Shown here: positions 52,137 to 60,467 of the stretch, piece after piece | Position numbering within the stretch: position 1 is the first letter of the stretch | Layout of the letters: each line of letters opens with the position of its first letter | From: Arthrobacter sp. B3I4 | Lineage (GTDB): Bacteria > Actinomycetota > Actinomycetes > Actinomycetales > Micrococcaceae | Assembly (NCBI RefSeq): GCF_030816855.1 | Contig: NZ_JAUSYK010000001.1 | Coordinates: forward strand, 1,488,001 to 1,552,000 | DNA length: 64,000 nucleotides | Direction: 5' to 3' | Position numbers and translations under genes: made by a program | Notes under the pieces: generated by a model | Databases searched by the model: none | What the model was told of the DNA's origin: nothing | The model's input: the letters and a program-made list of their open reading frames with translations, nothing else

Positions 52137-53354
52137 CTACTTGGCCTTACCGAGGAAGTCCTGGAGACGGCCGACGCCGGTCGCGAGGTCCTCGTCGCCG
52201 AGGGCGTAGGACAACCTTAGGTATCCGGACGGACCGAAGGCCTCACCCGGTACGACGGCGACCTCCACCTCGTCGAGGATCAAGGCGGCCAGTTCGGCCG
52301 ACGTCGCGGGCCGGACCGGCCCGCCGGCCGTGGGGAACTCCTTGCCCAGCAGTGCCCGGACGTCGGGGTACACGTAGAAGGCACCCTTGGGCGTGGGGCA
52401 GTCGACGCCGTCGATCGCGTTCAGCCCGGCGACAATGGCCTTGCGGCGGCGGTCAAAGGCCACCTTCATCTCATCGACTGCGGTGAGCGGACCCGACACG
52501 GCTGCCAGCGCAGCCATCTGCGGGATGTTGGAAACATTGGAGGTGGCATGGGACTGCAGGTTCGTGGCTGCCTTAATGACGTCCGCCGGGCCGATCATCC
52601 AGCCCACCCGCCACCCGGTCATGGCGTAGGTCTTGGCAACACCATTAAGGATGACCACCTTGTCACCGAGTTCCGGAACGGCGGTGGCGATCGAGGTGAA
52701 GGGCATGCCGTCGTACGTCAGGTGCTCATAAATCTCGTCGGTGACCACCCACAGCCCCTTGGCGGCTGCCCACTGTCCGATCTCCTTCACCTGCTCAGGG
52801 GAGTACACCGCGCCGGTGGGGTTGGACGGGGAAACGAAGAGCAGGATCTTGGTACGGTCCGTGACCGCCGCTTCCAACTGATCCACCGTGACAAGGTATC
52901 CCTGCTCCGGCCCGGCGAAAACCTCCACAGGAACCCCGCCGGCCAGCCGGATCGCTTCCGGATAGGTGGTCCAGAACGGCGTCGGGACGATCACCTCGTC
53001 ACCCGGGTCCAGCAGCGTCGCGAAGGTGTTGTAGACCGCCTGCTTGCCTCCGTTTGTCACCAGCACCTGGGATGCCTCGGCCCGGTAGCCCGAATCCCGG
53101 AACGTCTTGTCCGCGATCGCCTGCTTCAGCTCGGGCAGCCCGCCTGCGGGGGAATAGCGGTGGAACTTCGGCTGGCCTGCGGCTTCGATAGCGGCCTCGA
53201 CAATGTACCCGGGAGTCGGAAAGTCAGGCTCGCCGGCGCCGAAGCCGATGACCGGCCGGCCGGCCGCCTTCAGCGCCTTCGCCTTGGCATCGACAGCCAG
53301 TGTGGCGGATTCGGCTATGGCGGAAATGCGCTGGGAAATGCGGGCGGCCGGCAT
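52137..53354 (-). CDS. aspC: Aspartate-type pyridoxal phosphate aminotransferase
   Basis: 405 residues of the fold-type I, subgroup Igamma/I-beta family: [42 protein letters not shown], and the PLP Lys241 in [16 protein letters not shown], then Arg in [13 protein letters not shown]. It most likely transfers the amino group between aspartate and 2-oxoglutarate; dual aspartate/prephenate use occurs in close relatives and cannot be excluded. Start ATG at 53354; no strong Shine-Dalgarno or leaderless box is obvious. Monocistronic, convergent with the two-component genes. Confidence 0.9.
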   Translation of the reverse strand: MPAARISQRISAIAESATLAVDAKAKALKAAGRPVIGFGAGEPDFPTPGYIVEAAIEAAGQPKFHRYSPAGGLPELKQAIADKTFRDSGYRAEASQVLVTNGGKQAVYNTFATLLDPGDEVIVPTPFWTTYPEAIRLAGGVPVEVFAGPEQGYLVTVDQLEAAVTDRTKILLFVSPSNPTGAVYSPEQVKEIGQWAAAKGLWVVTDEIYEHLTYDGMPFTSIATAVPELGDKVVILNGVAKTYAMTGWRVGWMIGPADVIKAATNLQSHATSNVSNIPQMAALAAVSGPLTAVDEMKVAFDRRRKAIVAGLNAIDGVDCPTPKGAFYVYPDVRALLGKEFPTAGGPVRPATSAELAALILDEVEVAVVPGEAFGPSGYLRLSYALGDEDLATGVGRLQDFLGKAK

Positions 53355-53526
53355 TGTGGGTCCGTTCTTCGCGTCAGTTCGGGGGCTGGATGAGGGATTC
53401 TACGAGATCTACTCTATGCTGTTCAGCGGATCCTCCGGGATGCCGGTGAGCGAATGTGACTCGGCCCGGAAACGGGCTGCACCGCAGGCCAATTCTGCCG
53501 GGCGCCGGGGGTCCGGACCGAGCCGG

Positions 53527-53556
53527 TTCGACGTGGACGCAGATGTTGCGTAGACT
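53527..53556 (+). promoter_or_regulatory. Promoter of tRNA-Trp and probably secE-nusG
   Basis: TTCGAC (53527-53532), 18-nt spacer, TAGACT (53551-53556). The predicted start near 53563 leaves a leader of about 80 nt before the tRNA. No other strong promoter is seen between the tRNA and secE. Confidence 0.5.
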
Positions 53557-53641
53557 GGTTCTCCGGTGTTGAAAACACGATGATGGCGTGCGCCTCAGGG
53601 AAGCCTGCGGAAAACCGCAGTCGGAACAGTTTTCGATCCAT

Positions 53642-53714
53642 AGGGTAGTGGCGCAATTGGTAGCGCAGCGGTCTCCAAAACCGCAGGTTGCAGGTTCGAG
53701 TCCTGTCTGCCCTG
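53642..53714 (+). tRNA. tRNA-Trp(CCA)
   Basis: Acceptor AGGGTAG/CTGCCCT, D-arm GCGC/GCGC, anticodon stem GCGGT/ACCGC with loop CTCCAAA (anticodon CCA at 53675-53677), T-stem GCAGG/CCTGT with loop TTCGAGT, and discriminator G. The 3' CCA is not encoded. It sits upstream of secE as in most Actinobacteria. Confidence 0.96.
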
Positions 53715-53793
53715 CGCAAGCTGTTCCGGGCTTTACCGGAACAAGCGCAGCAACCATGGTTCATTCCAGAGCCGGGTATCCGACATTGCGAGG

Positions 53794-54078
53794 ATGAGTG
53801 AGGATCAGGTGACCGAAACAGCTGCCAGCAGCTCCAAAGGCCGCCCCGCCAAGAATGCCCCCAAGGCAGGCTTCTTCGCTCGGATCGCACTCTTCGTCCG
53901 CCAGGTCATCGGCGAACTGAAGAAGGTCGTTGCACCGACCCGCAAGGAACTGATCAACTACACGCTCGTGGTTCTGGTGTTCGTGGTCATCATGATGGTG
54001 ATCGTCACCCTGCTGGACCTGGCCTTCGGGACCGGAGTGAGCTGGGTCTTCGGCGGAACAGGCGCCACGGACCGCTGA
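53794..54078 (+). CDS. secE: Preprotein translocase subunit SecE
   Basis: 94 residues. A disordered Ser/Lys-rich N-terminus is followed by the conserved amphipathic helix FVRQVIGELKKVVAPTRKELINY and a single membrane helix (about 55-80). SecE stabilises SecY in the protein-conducting channel. ATG at 53794 directly abuts GCGAGG, too close for good binding; GTG at 53809, 4 nt after GAGGA, may be the real start and would shorten the tail by five residues. It is between tRNA-Trp and nusG. Confidence 0.94.
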   Translation: MSEDQVTETAASSSKGRPAKNAPKAGFFARIALFVRQVIGELKKVVAPTRKELINYTLVVLVFVVIMMVIVTLLDLAFGTGVSWVFGGTGATDR

Positions 54079-54188
54079 CACGACCGGTCCGCAGACCGCG
54101 TGGTTCTCCGCCAGCCGGAGCTTCCACGGGGTGTGCGGAATTGAGTCATTTAAATGCATGTTAAGGCAATGAGGAAGCAGGAGACCAA

Positions 54189-55058
54189 GTGTCTGAGCAG
54201 GAGCTCGAGGTAACTGAGACTGAGCTGGATAAGAGCCAGGACGCCGCGGTGGAAGCCACGGAAGAGTCCGAGGCTGTGTCTGCTGCGCCCGAATCCGACG
54301 TCGACGACGAGGCCGTAGCGGCCGCCGAGGCCGACGGCGAGGCGGTTTCCGACGACGAATCCGACGCCGTCTCCGCTGACGAGACCGTATCCGCTGACGA
54401 GGCCGGGACCGAAGAAGAGGGCGACGCCCTCGCCGCCGCAGCTGCTACGGCCGAAGCCGATCCCGCTGACGAGTTCAAGGCCAAGCTCCGCCGCCAGGAG
54501 GGTGACTGGTACGTCATCCACTCCTACGCCGGTTACGAAAACCGCGTCAAAGCCAACCTTGAGACCCGCATCCAGACTCTGGACATGGAAGATTACATCT
54601 TCGAGATCCAGGTGCCGATGGAGGAAGTCGTTGAGATCAAGAACGCTCAGCGCAAGGTCATCAACCGGGTCCGCATCCCCGGCTACGTGCTGGTCCGGAT
54701 GGATCTGACCGACGCGTCGTGGGGCGCCGTCCGCCACACCCCGGGTGTTACAGGCTTCGTGGGCAACGCCCACAACCCCGTGCCGCTCCGCCTCGACGAG
54801 GTCTTCTCCATGCTGGCCCCGGTATTCGAGGGCGAGCAGGCAGAGAAGGGCAAGCCGGTCAACAAGCAGAACCAGGCTCCCGTGGCGGTGGACTTCGAAA
54901 TCGGCGAGTCGGTCATCGTCAAGGAGGGCCCCTTCGAGACCCTTCCGGCCACCATCTCCGAGATCAAGGTCGATTCGCAGACGCTCGTGGTGCTGGTCTC
55001 CATCTTCGAACGCGAAACCCCGGTCACGCTCGCGTTCAACCAGGTCAGCAAGATCTAG
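54189..55058 (+). CDS. nusG: Transcription termination/antitermination protein NusG
   Basis: 289 residues, longer than the E. coli protein (181) because of an acidic Asp/Glu/Ala-rich N-terminal extension of about 95 residues, as in other high-GC Actinobacteria. The NGN domain starts at [20 protein letters not shown], and the KOW domain at [20 protein letters not shown]. It binds RNA polymerase and links transcription to Rho, ribosomes and pausing. Start GTG at 54189 has AGGAG 6 nt upstream. It precedes rplK. Confidence 0.96.
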   Translation: MSEQELEVTETELDKSQDAAVEATEESEAVSAAPESDVDDEAVAAAEADGEAVSDDESDAVSADETVSADEAGTEEEGDALAAAAATAEADPADEFKAKLRRQEGDWYVIHSYAGYENRVKANLETRIQTLDMEDYIFEIQVPMEEVVEIKNAQRKVINRVRIPGYVLVRMDLTDASWGAVRHTPGVTGFVGNAHNPVPLRLDEVFSMLAPVFEGEQAEKGKPVNKQNQAPVAVDFEIGESVIVKEGPFETLPATISEIKVDSQTLVVLVSIFERETPVTLAFNQVSKI

Positions 55059-55188
55059 CTGTACCCACAGAATTCGCCCCGGGCTGCCTGCTTAGCAGCC
55101 TTGGAGCGGGCGGCCGCCTCGCCATGGCGGCCAACAACCTGAGACACGCTCCTGTGTCCCAGGACGTAATTGAGAGAAGGACCCTACA

Positions 55189-55620
55189 TTGGCTCCCAAG
55201 AAGAAGGTCACCGGCCTCATCAAGCTGCAGATCCAGGCAGGTGCCGCTAACCCGGCCCCGCCGATCGGTCCTGCGCTTGGCCAGCACGGTGTCAACATCA
55301 TGGAATTCTGCAAGGCGTACAACGCTGCGACGGAAGCCCAGCGCGGCAACGTTATCCCGGTTGAAATCACCGTCTACGAGGACCGCTCGTTCACGTTCAT
55401 CACCAAGACCCCGCCGGCTGCAGAGCTGATCAAGAAGGCTGCAGGCGTCGCCAAGGGTTCGGCTACCCCGCACACCGTCAAGGTTGCCAAGCTGACCCAG
55501 GCCCAGGTTAACGAGATCGCCTCCACCAAGATGGAAGACCTCAACGCCACCAGCCTGGAAGGCGCCGCCAAGATCATCGCCGGCACCGCCCGCTCCATGG
55601 GTATCACCGTCGAAGGCTAA
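55189..55620 (+). CDS. rplK: Large ribosomal subunit protein uL11
   Basis: 143 residues, full family length. [39 protein letters not shown] and the C-terminal [11 protein letters not shown] are canonical. It forms the GTPase-associated stalk base with 23S rRNA and is needed for the stringent response. The start is TTG at 55189 with GAGAAGG upstream. The 130-nt gap after nusG contains two hairpins (GGCTGC/GCAGCC and GGCCGCC/GGCGGCC), possibly the site where L1 represses translation; no L1-box is claimed. Confidence 0.96.
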
Positions 55621-55746
55621 TAGCCTTTCCGCCGGGCAACCGGCACCACCTAAACATTGAACTGTCGGGAATCCCGTGTGGAGATCCGACTGTGGCAGGG
55701 CCCAGCGCGGTCCGCAGACCACAACTGCACAAGGAGAAATAGCAGC

Positions 55747-56454
55747 ATGGCAAAGCGCAGCAAAGCATATGAGGCAGCCGCCGCCAAGATCGACGCGGAG
55801 AAGTTCTACGCGCCGTTCGAGGCAGTGACCCTCGCCAAGGACACCAACCCGTCCAAGTTCGACGCGACCGTTGAGGTTGCGTTCCGCCTCGGCGTTGACC
55901 CGCGCAAGGCTGACCAGATGGTCCGCGGCACGGTCAACCTGCCCCACGGCACCGGCAAGGTTGCCCGCGTCCTGGTCTTCGCCACGGGCGACAAGGCAGA
56001 GGCCGCAGTCGCAGCCGGCGCCGACTTCGTGGGTTCCGATGACCTGATCGAAAAGATCTCCGGCGGCTGGACCGACTTCGACGCCGCCGTCGCAACCCCT
56101 GACCTCATGGGCAAGGTTGGCCGCCTCGGTAAGGTGCTGGGCCCGCGTAACCTGATGCCGAACCCGAAGACCGGCACCGTGACCGCTGACGTCACCAAGG
56201 CTGTCAACGACATCAAGGGCGGCAAGATCGACTTCCGCGTCGACAAGCACTCGAACCTGCACTTCATCATTGGCAAGGTTTCCTTCGACGCCGTGAAGCT
56301 GGCCGAGAACTACGCAGCCGCACTGGAAGAGGTCCTCCGCCTCAAGCCGTCCGCTTCCAAGGGCCGCTACATCCAGAAGGCAACCGTGGCCACCACGTTC
56401 GGCCCGGGCATCTCGGTTGACCCCAACGTCACCAAGGTTCTGACCGAGGTCTAA
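55747..56454 (+). CDS. rplA: Large ribosomal subunit protein uL1
   Basis: 235 residues. [52 protein letters not shown] and [20 protein letters not shown] are standard. It forms the L1 stalk that helps release E-site tRNA and usually autoregulates rplKA. ATG at 55747 is chosen, with AAGGAG about 11 nt upstream; an upstream in-frame ATG at 55657 would add 30 unrelated residues. A terminator follows. Confidence 0.97.
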   Translation: MAKRSKAYEAAAAKIDAEKFYAPFEAVTLAKDTNPSKFDATVEVAFRLGVDPRKADQMVRGTVNLPHGTGKVARVLVFATGDKAEAAVAAGADFVGSDDLIEKISGGWTDFDAAVATPDLMGKVGRLGKVLGPRNLMPNPKTGTVTADVTKAVNDIKGGKIDFRVDKHSNLHFIIGKVSFDAVKLAENYAAALEEVLRLKPSASKGRYIQKATVATTFGPGISVDPNVTKVLTEV

Positions 56455-56486
56455 TCCCCTCCAGCAGCACAGAACCCGCAGCACAG

Positions 56487-56523
56487 AAAAGACCGTCCCG
56501 CATCAGCGGGGCGGTCTTTTTTG
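56487..56523 (+). terminator. Terminator of the secE-nusG-rplKA block
   Basis: 14-bp stem AAAGACCGTCCCGC / GCGGGGCGGTCTTT with loop ATCA and one G-U pair, followed by TTT. It starts 33 nt after the rplA stop. Confidence 0.92.
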
Positions 56524-56551
56524 CATTCGGGGCGGCGGCTAGGCTGACCCG

Positions 56552-57676
56552 GTGACTAACGCTCCCTACCGCATCGAACCCCTCAACCTGCCCGCTAACC
56601 TCGGCGACCCCGACGCCGGGGACTTCCTCGAACACAGTGACTTGTGCGACGCGCTGGCGCTGGAGGCGTCGGGCAGCCTGGACCGCACAACGACGGCGCA
56701 GGCGCGCTTGCGCTTCTGGCAGGACGACGCGTACACGCAGACGAGAATCCACTTTGTCCGCGTCGACGGCCGGATGGCAGCGAGGTCATCGGTCCGCTTC
56801 GGACAACGGGAGAACCTCGACCGTGCCGGGCTGCACGTCGCGGTGCTGGCGGACTACGCCGGCCGCGGCATCGGACGGGCGCTGCTGCACCACGCCGAGG
56901 CGGCCGCCGCTGCGCTGGGCCGCAGCGTCTTCTTGACTTCAACCCAGCACCGCGCGGACTTCGACCCAGCCGCGCCCGAGGTGGTGAAACCTGCCACTGG
57001 TGCCGGTGCCCTGCCTGCCAAGGCCCGCGGGGTACGCTTCGCCGCGGCGGCCGGGTACCGGCTGGAACAGGTGGAACGGTACAGCCGGCTGGACGTCGCG
57101 GCGGCAAAGCCCCGCCTGGACGGCCTGGAGGCAGAGGCCCGCACCAAAGCAGGCGGCTATGAACTGCTGACCTGGACAGACCGCTGCCCGGACGAATATG
57201 CGGCCCAACTGGCGGTCCTGATGTCGCGGATGAGCACCGACGCCCCCAGTGGCGGCATCAGTTACGAGCAGGAGATCTGGGATGTCGCCCGCGTCCGGCA
57301 CGTCGAAGATACGTGGAAGCGCGCCGGCAACATCTCTCTCGTGGCCGCCGCCCGGCACCGGGACAGCGGCCAGCTGGCTGCCTACTCGGTGCTGGAGCTG
57401 GCACCCGGCAAGCCGTGGCTGGCCGAGCAGGACGACACCCTGGTCGCCGCCGCCCATCGCGGCCACCGCCTGGGCATGCTGGTCAAAATCGCCAACCTCC
57501 GGCGCCTGGCCGACTACCCCGCCGTCGAACGGGTAACGACCTTTAACGCCGCCGAAAACGACCACATGCTGGCCATCAACGTCGCGCTCGGCTTCGAACC
57601 CGCCGGCTGGGACGGTGAGTGGCAGCGAACCGCCGCAGCAGACGGCACGGCTGCGACGAAGGCAGCTCCCGAGTAA
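56552..57676 (+). CDS. Double-domain GNAT N-acetyltransferase, copy 1
   Basis: 374 residues. The first GNAT domain has VAVLADYAGRGIGRALLHHAEAAAAALGR with the acetyl-CoA loop; the second half (about 195-365) repeats the fold and contains TLVAAAHRGHRLGMLVKIAN and PAVERVTTFNAAENDHMLAI. This two-domain layout resembles mycobacterial Eis-like and other aminoglycoside-type acetyltransferases only loosely. Start GTG at 56552 is 6 nt after TAGGCT (56540-56545), so leaderless. A paralog follows 129 nt downstream. Substrate unknown. Confidence 0.85.
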   Translation: MTNAPYRIEPLNLPANLGDPDAGDFLEHSDLCDALALEASGSLDRTTTAQARLRFWQDDAYTQTRIHFVRVDGRMAARSSVRFGQRENLDRAGLHVAVLADYAGRGIGRALLHHAEAAAAALGRSVFLTSTQHRADFDPAAPEVVKPATGAGALPAKARGVRFAAAAGYRLEQVERYSRLDVAAAKPRLDGLEAEARTKAGGYELLTWTDRCPDEYAAQLAVLMSRMSTDAPSGGISYEQEIWDVARVRHVEDTWKRAGNISLVAAARHRDSGQLAAYSVLELAPGKPWLAEQDDTLVAAAHRGHRLGMLVKIANLRRLADYPAVERVTTFNAAENDHMLAINVALGFEPAGWDGEWQRTAAADGTAATKAAPE

Positions 57677-57805
57677 CCGGCCAGGTCAGGGAACCGTGCC
57701 AGCGGCCCATGGAATGCAGGGCCAATCGGGCATATGCTGACCCTTGACGCCGGGCACGAGCCGAGCCCGGCAGGGGGCGGCAGGACGGCTGGAGACATGC
57801 CCGCT

Positions 57806-58915
57806 ATGGCAAACGAGGTCAGGGTCGAGCAGCTCTGGATCCCGGATTCGTTGGACGGACCGGATGCAGCAGATTTCCTCGCCGCCGTCGAGGTGGCGCG
57901 CAAAGTCCGGATGCAGACCTGGGGGAGCGATGACCTTGCCTACGCCCCGCTCGAAAAACTCCTGGAGATGGCAGACCCCTACGAACGCCAGGTCATCCTG
58001 GTCGCCAAGATCGACGGCGAGATCGTGGGCACGGCGGACATCGCCCTGCCGCTGGCTGACAACCTCGACCTGGCCGAGCTCGCCCTGGATATCCTGCCGG
58101 AATTCCAGCACCGCGGCGTGGGCCGGCAGTTGCTGGAGGCCGCGGAACGGTTCGCCCTCGACGAGGGCAGACGGACCATCCTGATCGATACGAACCATCC
58201 GGGCGTGACCCTCGCGGACAGCCAGGCCGGGCAGCTGATTCCCGGCACGGGGCTCGGCTTCGTTCCCCTGAACAGCCGGGAGGTGGAGTTTGCCCAGCGC
58301 ACCGGATATACCCTGCAACACATCGAACAGTTCAGCTCCTGCACTCTGCCGCTGGACAGCAAGCTCGTCGCCGATCTGCAGGCCGAGGCGGAGGAAGCCA
58401 ACGCCGGGCGGTACCGGCTGCACCACTGGACCGACCGCTGTCCGGAACAGTGGCTTGAGGCAGTGGCGGCGCTGGAAAACAGTGCAGGGGAAGACGGAAT
58501 CCCGGGGCAAGACGACGGGGATCTGGTGTTCGACGCCGGCATCCTGCGCGGAGCTGAGGAAGTTGCCATCGCGCAGGGACGCCGGACGGTGGTCACTGCC
58601 GTCGAGGAGATCGCCAGCGGCTCCCTAGTGGGGCTGACGACTATCAGTGTTCTGGCGCTGCGACCCGACGTCGTTTTCCAGGACGACACGCTCGTCCTGC
58701 GGGCGCACCGCGGTAACAAGCTGGGCCTGCTGATCAAGGTCGCCAACATGGAGCGGCTCAGTGAACAGTTCCCGGATGCGCGGGTGCTCTACACCTGGAG
58801 CGCCCCGGAAAACCGCTACCTGCTGACGGTCAACCAGAAGCTGGGCTTCACCACCGCCGGCGTGACGGGCATCTGGCAAAAGGAGCTGCCAGACTTCAGG
58901 CCCAGCGTCAGCTGA
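57806..58915 (+). CDS. Double-domain GNAT N-acetyltransferase, copy 2
   Basis: 369 residues, paralogous along its whole length to the preceding gene. The first domain has ALDILPEFQHRGVGRQLLEAAERFAL, the second TLVLRAHRGNKLGLLIKVAN and VLYTWSAPENRYLLTVNQKLGF. ATG at 57806 is preferred because it aligns with the paralog start (MANEVRVEQLWIP against MTNAPYRIEPLNLP); ATG at 57797 and 57734 are in frame but add unaligned residues. Sequence identity between the copies is moderate, so the duplication is old. Substrate unknown. Confidence 0.83.
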   Translation: MANEVRVEQLWIPDSLDGPDAADFLAAVEVARKVRMQTWGSDDLAYAPLEKLLEMADPYERQVILVAKIDGEIVGTADIALPLADNLDLAELALDILPEFQHRGVGRQLLEAAERFALDEGRRTILIDTNHPGVTLADSQAGQLIPGTGLGFVPLNSREVEFAQRTGYTLQHIEQFSSCTLPLDSKLVADLQAEAEEANAGRYRLHHWTDRCPEQWLEAVAALENSAGEDGIPGQDDGDLVFDAGILRGAEEVAIAQGRRTVVTAVEEIASGSLVGLTTISVLALRPDVVFQDDTLVLRAHRGNKLGLLIKVANMERLSEQFPDARVLYTWSAPENRYLLTVNQKLGFTTAGVTGIWQKELPDFRPSVS

Positions 58916-58921
58916 ACCGAT

Positions 58922-58951
58922 TTGGTGGGCGGGGGCTCCTTCCCGTAAGCT
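58922..58951 (+). promoter_or_regulatory. Promoter of rplJL
   Basis: TTGGTG (58922-58927), 18-nt spacer, TAAGCT (58946-58951), just after the GNAT stop. It predicts a leader of about 250 nt before rplJ. Confidence 0.6.
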
Positions 58952-58957
58952 TGGAGG

Positions 58958-59207
58958 ACCAAAGACCGTCGGTTGTTGGATATCCACTCTCCCAAGCAAG
59001 GCTCACTTCTGCAGTCACGCCGGGAGACCCAGTGGATCTCCGGACGAAGGACCCTGAACATAGGGCGGCCGGCGCAGGTGAACGAAGCAAAGCTCCGCGG
59101 CACGTCCGCGTTGAGACAAGCCCCGTGCATCTGCGCGGGGCGTTTTTCGTTTTAGCTCTCTTGAGCGGGGACCCGGACAAACCGGCACTATCCCCGGAAG
59201 GAGGGTT
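58958..59207 (+). promoter_or_regulatory. rplJL 5' leader (L10-type) with internal attenuator
   Basis: About 250 nt upstream of rplJ, the place of the L10 leader, which binds the L10-L12 complex and represses its own synthesis. Near its 3' end is a terminator-like hairpin GCCCCGTGC/GCGCGGGGC (59120-59141) with a T-rich tail, giving a possible transcription-attenuation switch. The 3D leader fold was not checked against a covariance model. Confidence 0.6.
59120..59153 (+). terminator. Attenuator-like terminator inside the rplJ leader
   Basis: Stem of 9 bp with loop ATCT, then GTTTTTCGTTTT. It lies 55 nt before the rplJ ATG, so readthrough must occur for rplJL expression. Confidence 0.75.
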
Positions 59208-59804
59208 ATGGCAACGCCTAGCAAGGTTTCAGCAGTAGCTGAGATCACTAACGATTTCAAGGAATCGAACGCCGCTGTCCTGACCGAATACCGCGGGCTC
59301 ACCGTTGCACAGCTCAAGCAGCTGCGTGTTTCTCTCGGCCAGGAAACCAAGTTCTCGGTCGTCAAGAACACCCTTACCGCCATTGCAGCCAAGGAAGCCG
59401 GCGTCGAAGCATTCGACGGCCAGCTTGCCGGTCCCACTGCAATCGCGTTCATCAAGGGTGACGCAGTTGCCGCTGCCAAGAGCCTGACGGATTTTGCCAA
59501 GGCCAACAAGCAGCTGGTCATCAAGACCGGTTACTTCGAGGGCAAGGCACTGAACGCCAGCGAAGTTGCTGCCCTGGCAGCACTCGAGTCCCGCGAGCTG
59601 CAGCTCGCCAAGGTTGCCGGCGTCCTCAAGGCCCCTGCTGCCGCTGCTGCACGCATCATCGACGCACTGCGCCTCAAGCTTGAAGAGGAGAACGGTGCAC
59701 CGGCAGCTGCCGAAGCACCCGCCGCTGAAGAAGCCCCCGCCGCAGAAGCACCCGCAGCAGAAGCCGAGGCTCCGGCCGAAGCCGCAGCTCCCGAAGAGAA
59801 CTAA
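59208..59804 (+). CDS. rplJ: Large ribosomal subunit protein uL10
   Basis: 198 residues, longer than E. coli L10 (165) through an Ala/Glu/Pro-rich tail (about 163-198) with repeated APAAE units. The N-terminal rRNA-binding domain has TEYRGLTVAQLKQLRVSLGQ and FSVVKNTLTAIAAKEAG; the C-terminal helix carries the L12 dimers. Start ATG at 59208 is preceded by GGAAGGAGG. It starts the rplJL operon under its own leader. Confidence 0.96.
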   Translation: MATPSKVSAVAEITNDFKESNAAVLTEYRGLTVAQLKQLRVSLGQETKFSVVKNTLTAIAAKEAGVEAFDGQLAGPTAIAFIKGDAVAAAKSLTDFAKANKQLVIKTGYFEGKALNASEVAALAALESRELQLAKVAGVLKAPAAAAARIIDALRLKLEEENGAPAAAEAPAAEEAPAAEAPAAEAEAPAEAAAPEEN

Positions 59805-59879
59805 CTCTCTTTCAAACCAGACTCCGGTGTGAAGTCGCGGCCCCGGCCGCCAAGCACCACTATAGGAAGGACGCCAACC

Positions 59880-60254
59880 ATGGCGAAGCTCACCAACGAA
59901 GAGCTCATTGAAGCTTTCAAGGAACTGACCATCATCGAGCTCTCCGAGTTCGTCAAGCTCTTCGAAGAGACCTTCGAAGTTACCGCTGCTGCTGTTGCTG
60001 TTGCTGGCCCCGCCGGCGGCGCAGCTGAAGAGGTTGAAGAGAAGACTGACTTCGACGTCGTCCTCGAATCTGCTGGCGAAAAGAAGATCGCAGTGATCAA
60101 GGAAGTTCGCGCCATCACCTCCCTCGGCCTCAAGGAAGCCAAGGACCTGGTTGACAGCGCACCGAAGGCTGTTCTCGAAGGCGCCACCAAGGAAGCTGCT
60201 GAGAAGGCAAAGGAGCAGCTCGAAGCTGCCGGCGCCACCGTTACCCTCAAGTAA
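59880..60254 (+). CDS. rplL: Large ribosomal subunit protein bL12
   Basis: 124 residues. The N-terminal dimerisation helix ([20 protein letters not shown]), an Ala/Val/Gly hinge, and the C-terminal domain with [20 protein letters not shown] and [20 protein letters not shown] are standard. It recruits translation GTPases. ATG at 59880 has AGGAAGGA about 8 nt upstream and matches the universal start MAKL. A terminator follows 40 nt downstream. Confidence 0.97.
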   Translation: MAKLTNEELIEAFKELTIIELSEFVKLFEETFEVTAAAVAVAGPAGGAAEEVEEKTDFDVVLESAGEKKIAVIKEVRAITSLGLKEAKDLVDSAPKAVLEGATKEAAEKAKEQLEAAGATVTLK

Positions 60255-60294
60255 CACTCGCAGCCCGGGAGGCACTCAGCTTTCCAGCTCCGGG

Positions 60295-60326
60295 AAAACC
60301 CCGTCCACTCCGGTGGGCGGGGTTTT
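60295..60326 (+). terminator. Terminator of rplJL
   Basis: AAAACCCCGTCCAC (60295-60308) pairs with GTGGGCGGGGTTTT (60313-60326) with one T-G pair and loop TCCG. The T-run ends the stem. Confidence 0.92.
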
Positions 60327-60355
60327 CCTGCGTCCGGGCCCGGGTTGCGGGGCAG

Positions 60356-60378
60356 CTTCCGATGAACCTTCCGTAAAC
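60356..60378. promoter_or_regulatory. PhoP-box-like direct repeat upstream of the nucleotidase gene
   Basis: Two adjacent units CTTCCGATGAAC and CTTCCGTAAAC; on the other strand they read GTTTACGGAAG and GTTCATCGGAAG, similar to the 11-nt GTTCA-type direct-repeat units of actinobacterial PhoP boxes. They lie about 40 nt upstream of the -10 TAGACT (60417-60422). Low-confidence assignment. Confidence 0.3.
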
Positions 60379-60467
60379 GGTTGTGGGCTCTCCTTTTCAG
60401 GACGCGGCCGTGCCCCTAGACTTTGGCTTTGTGCCGACCGGCCGCCGAATTCTGAGGAGCCCACTCA

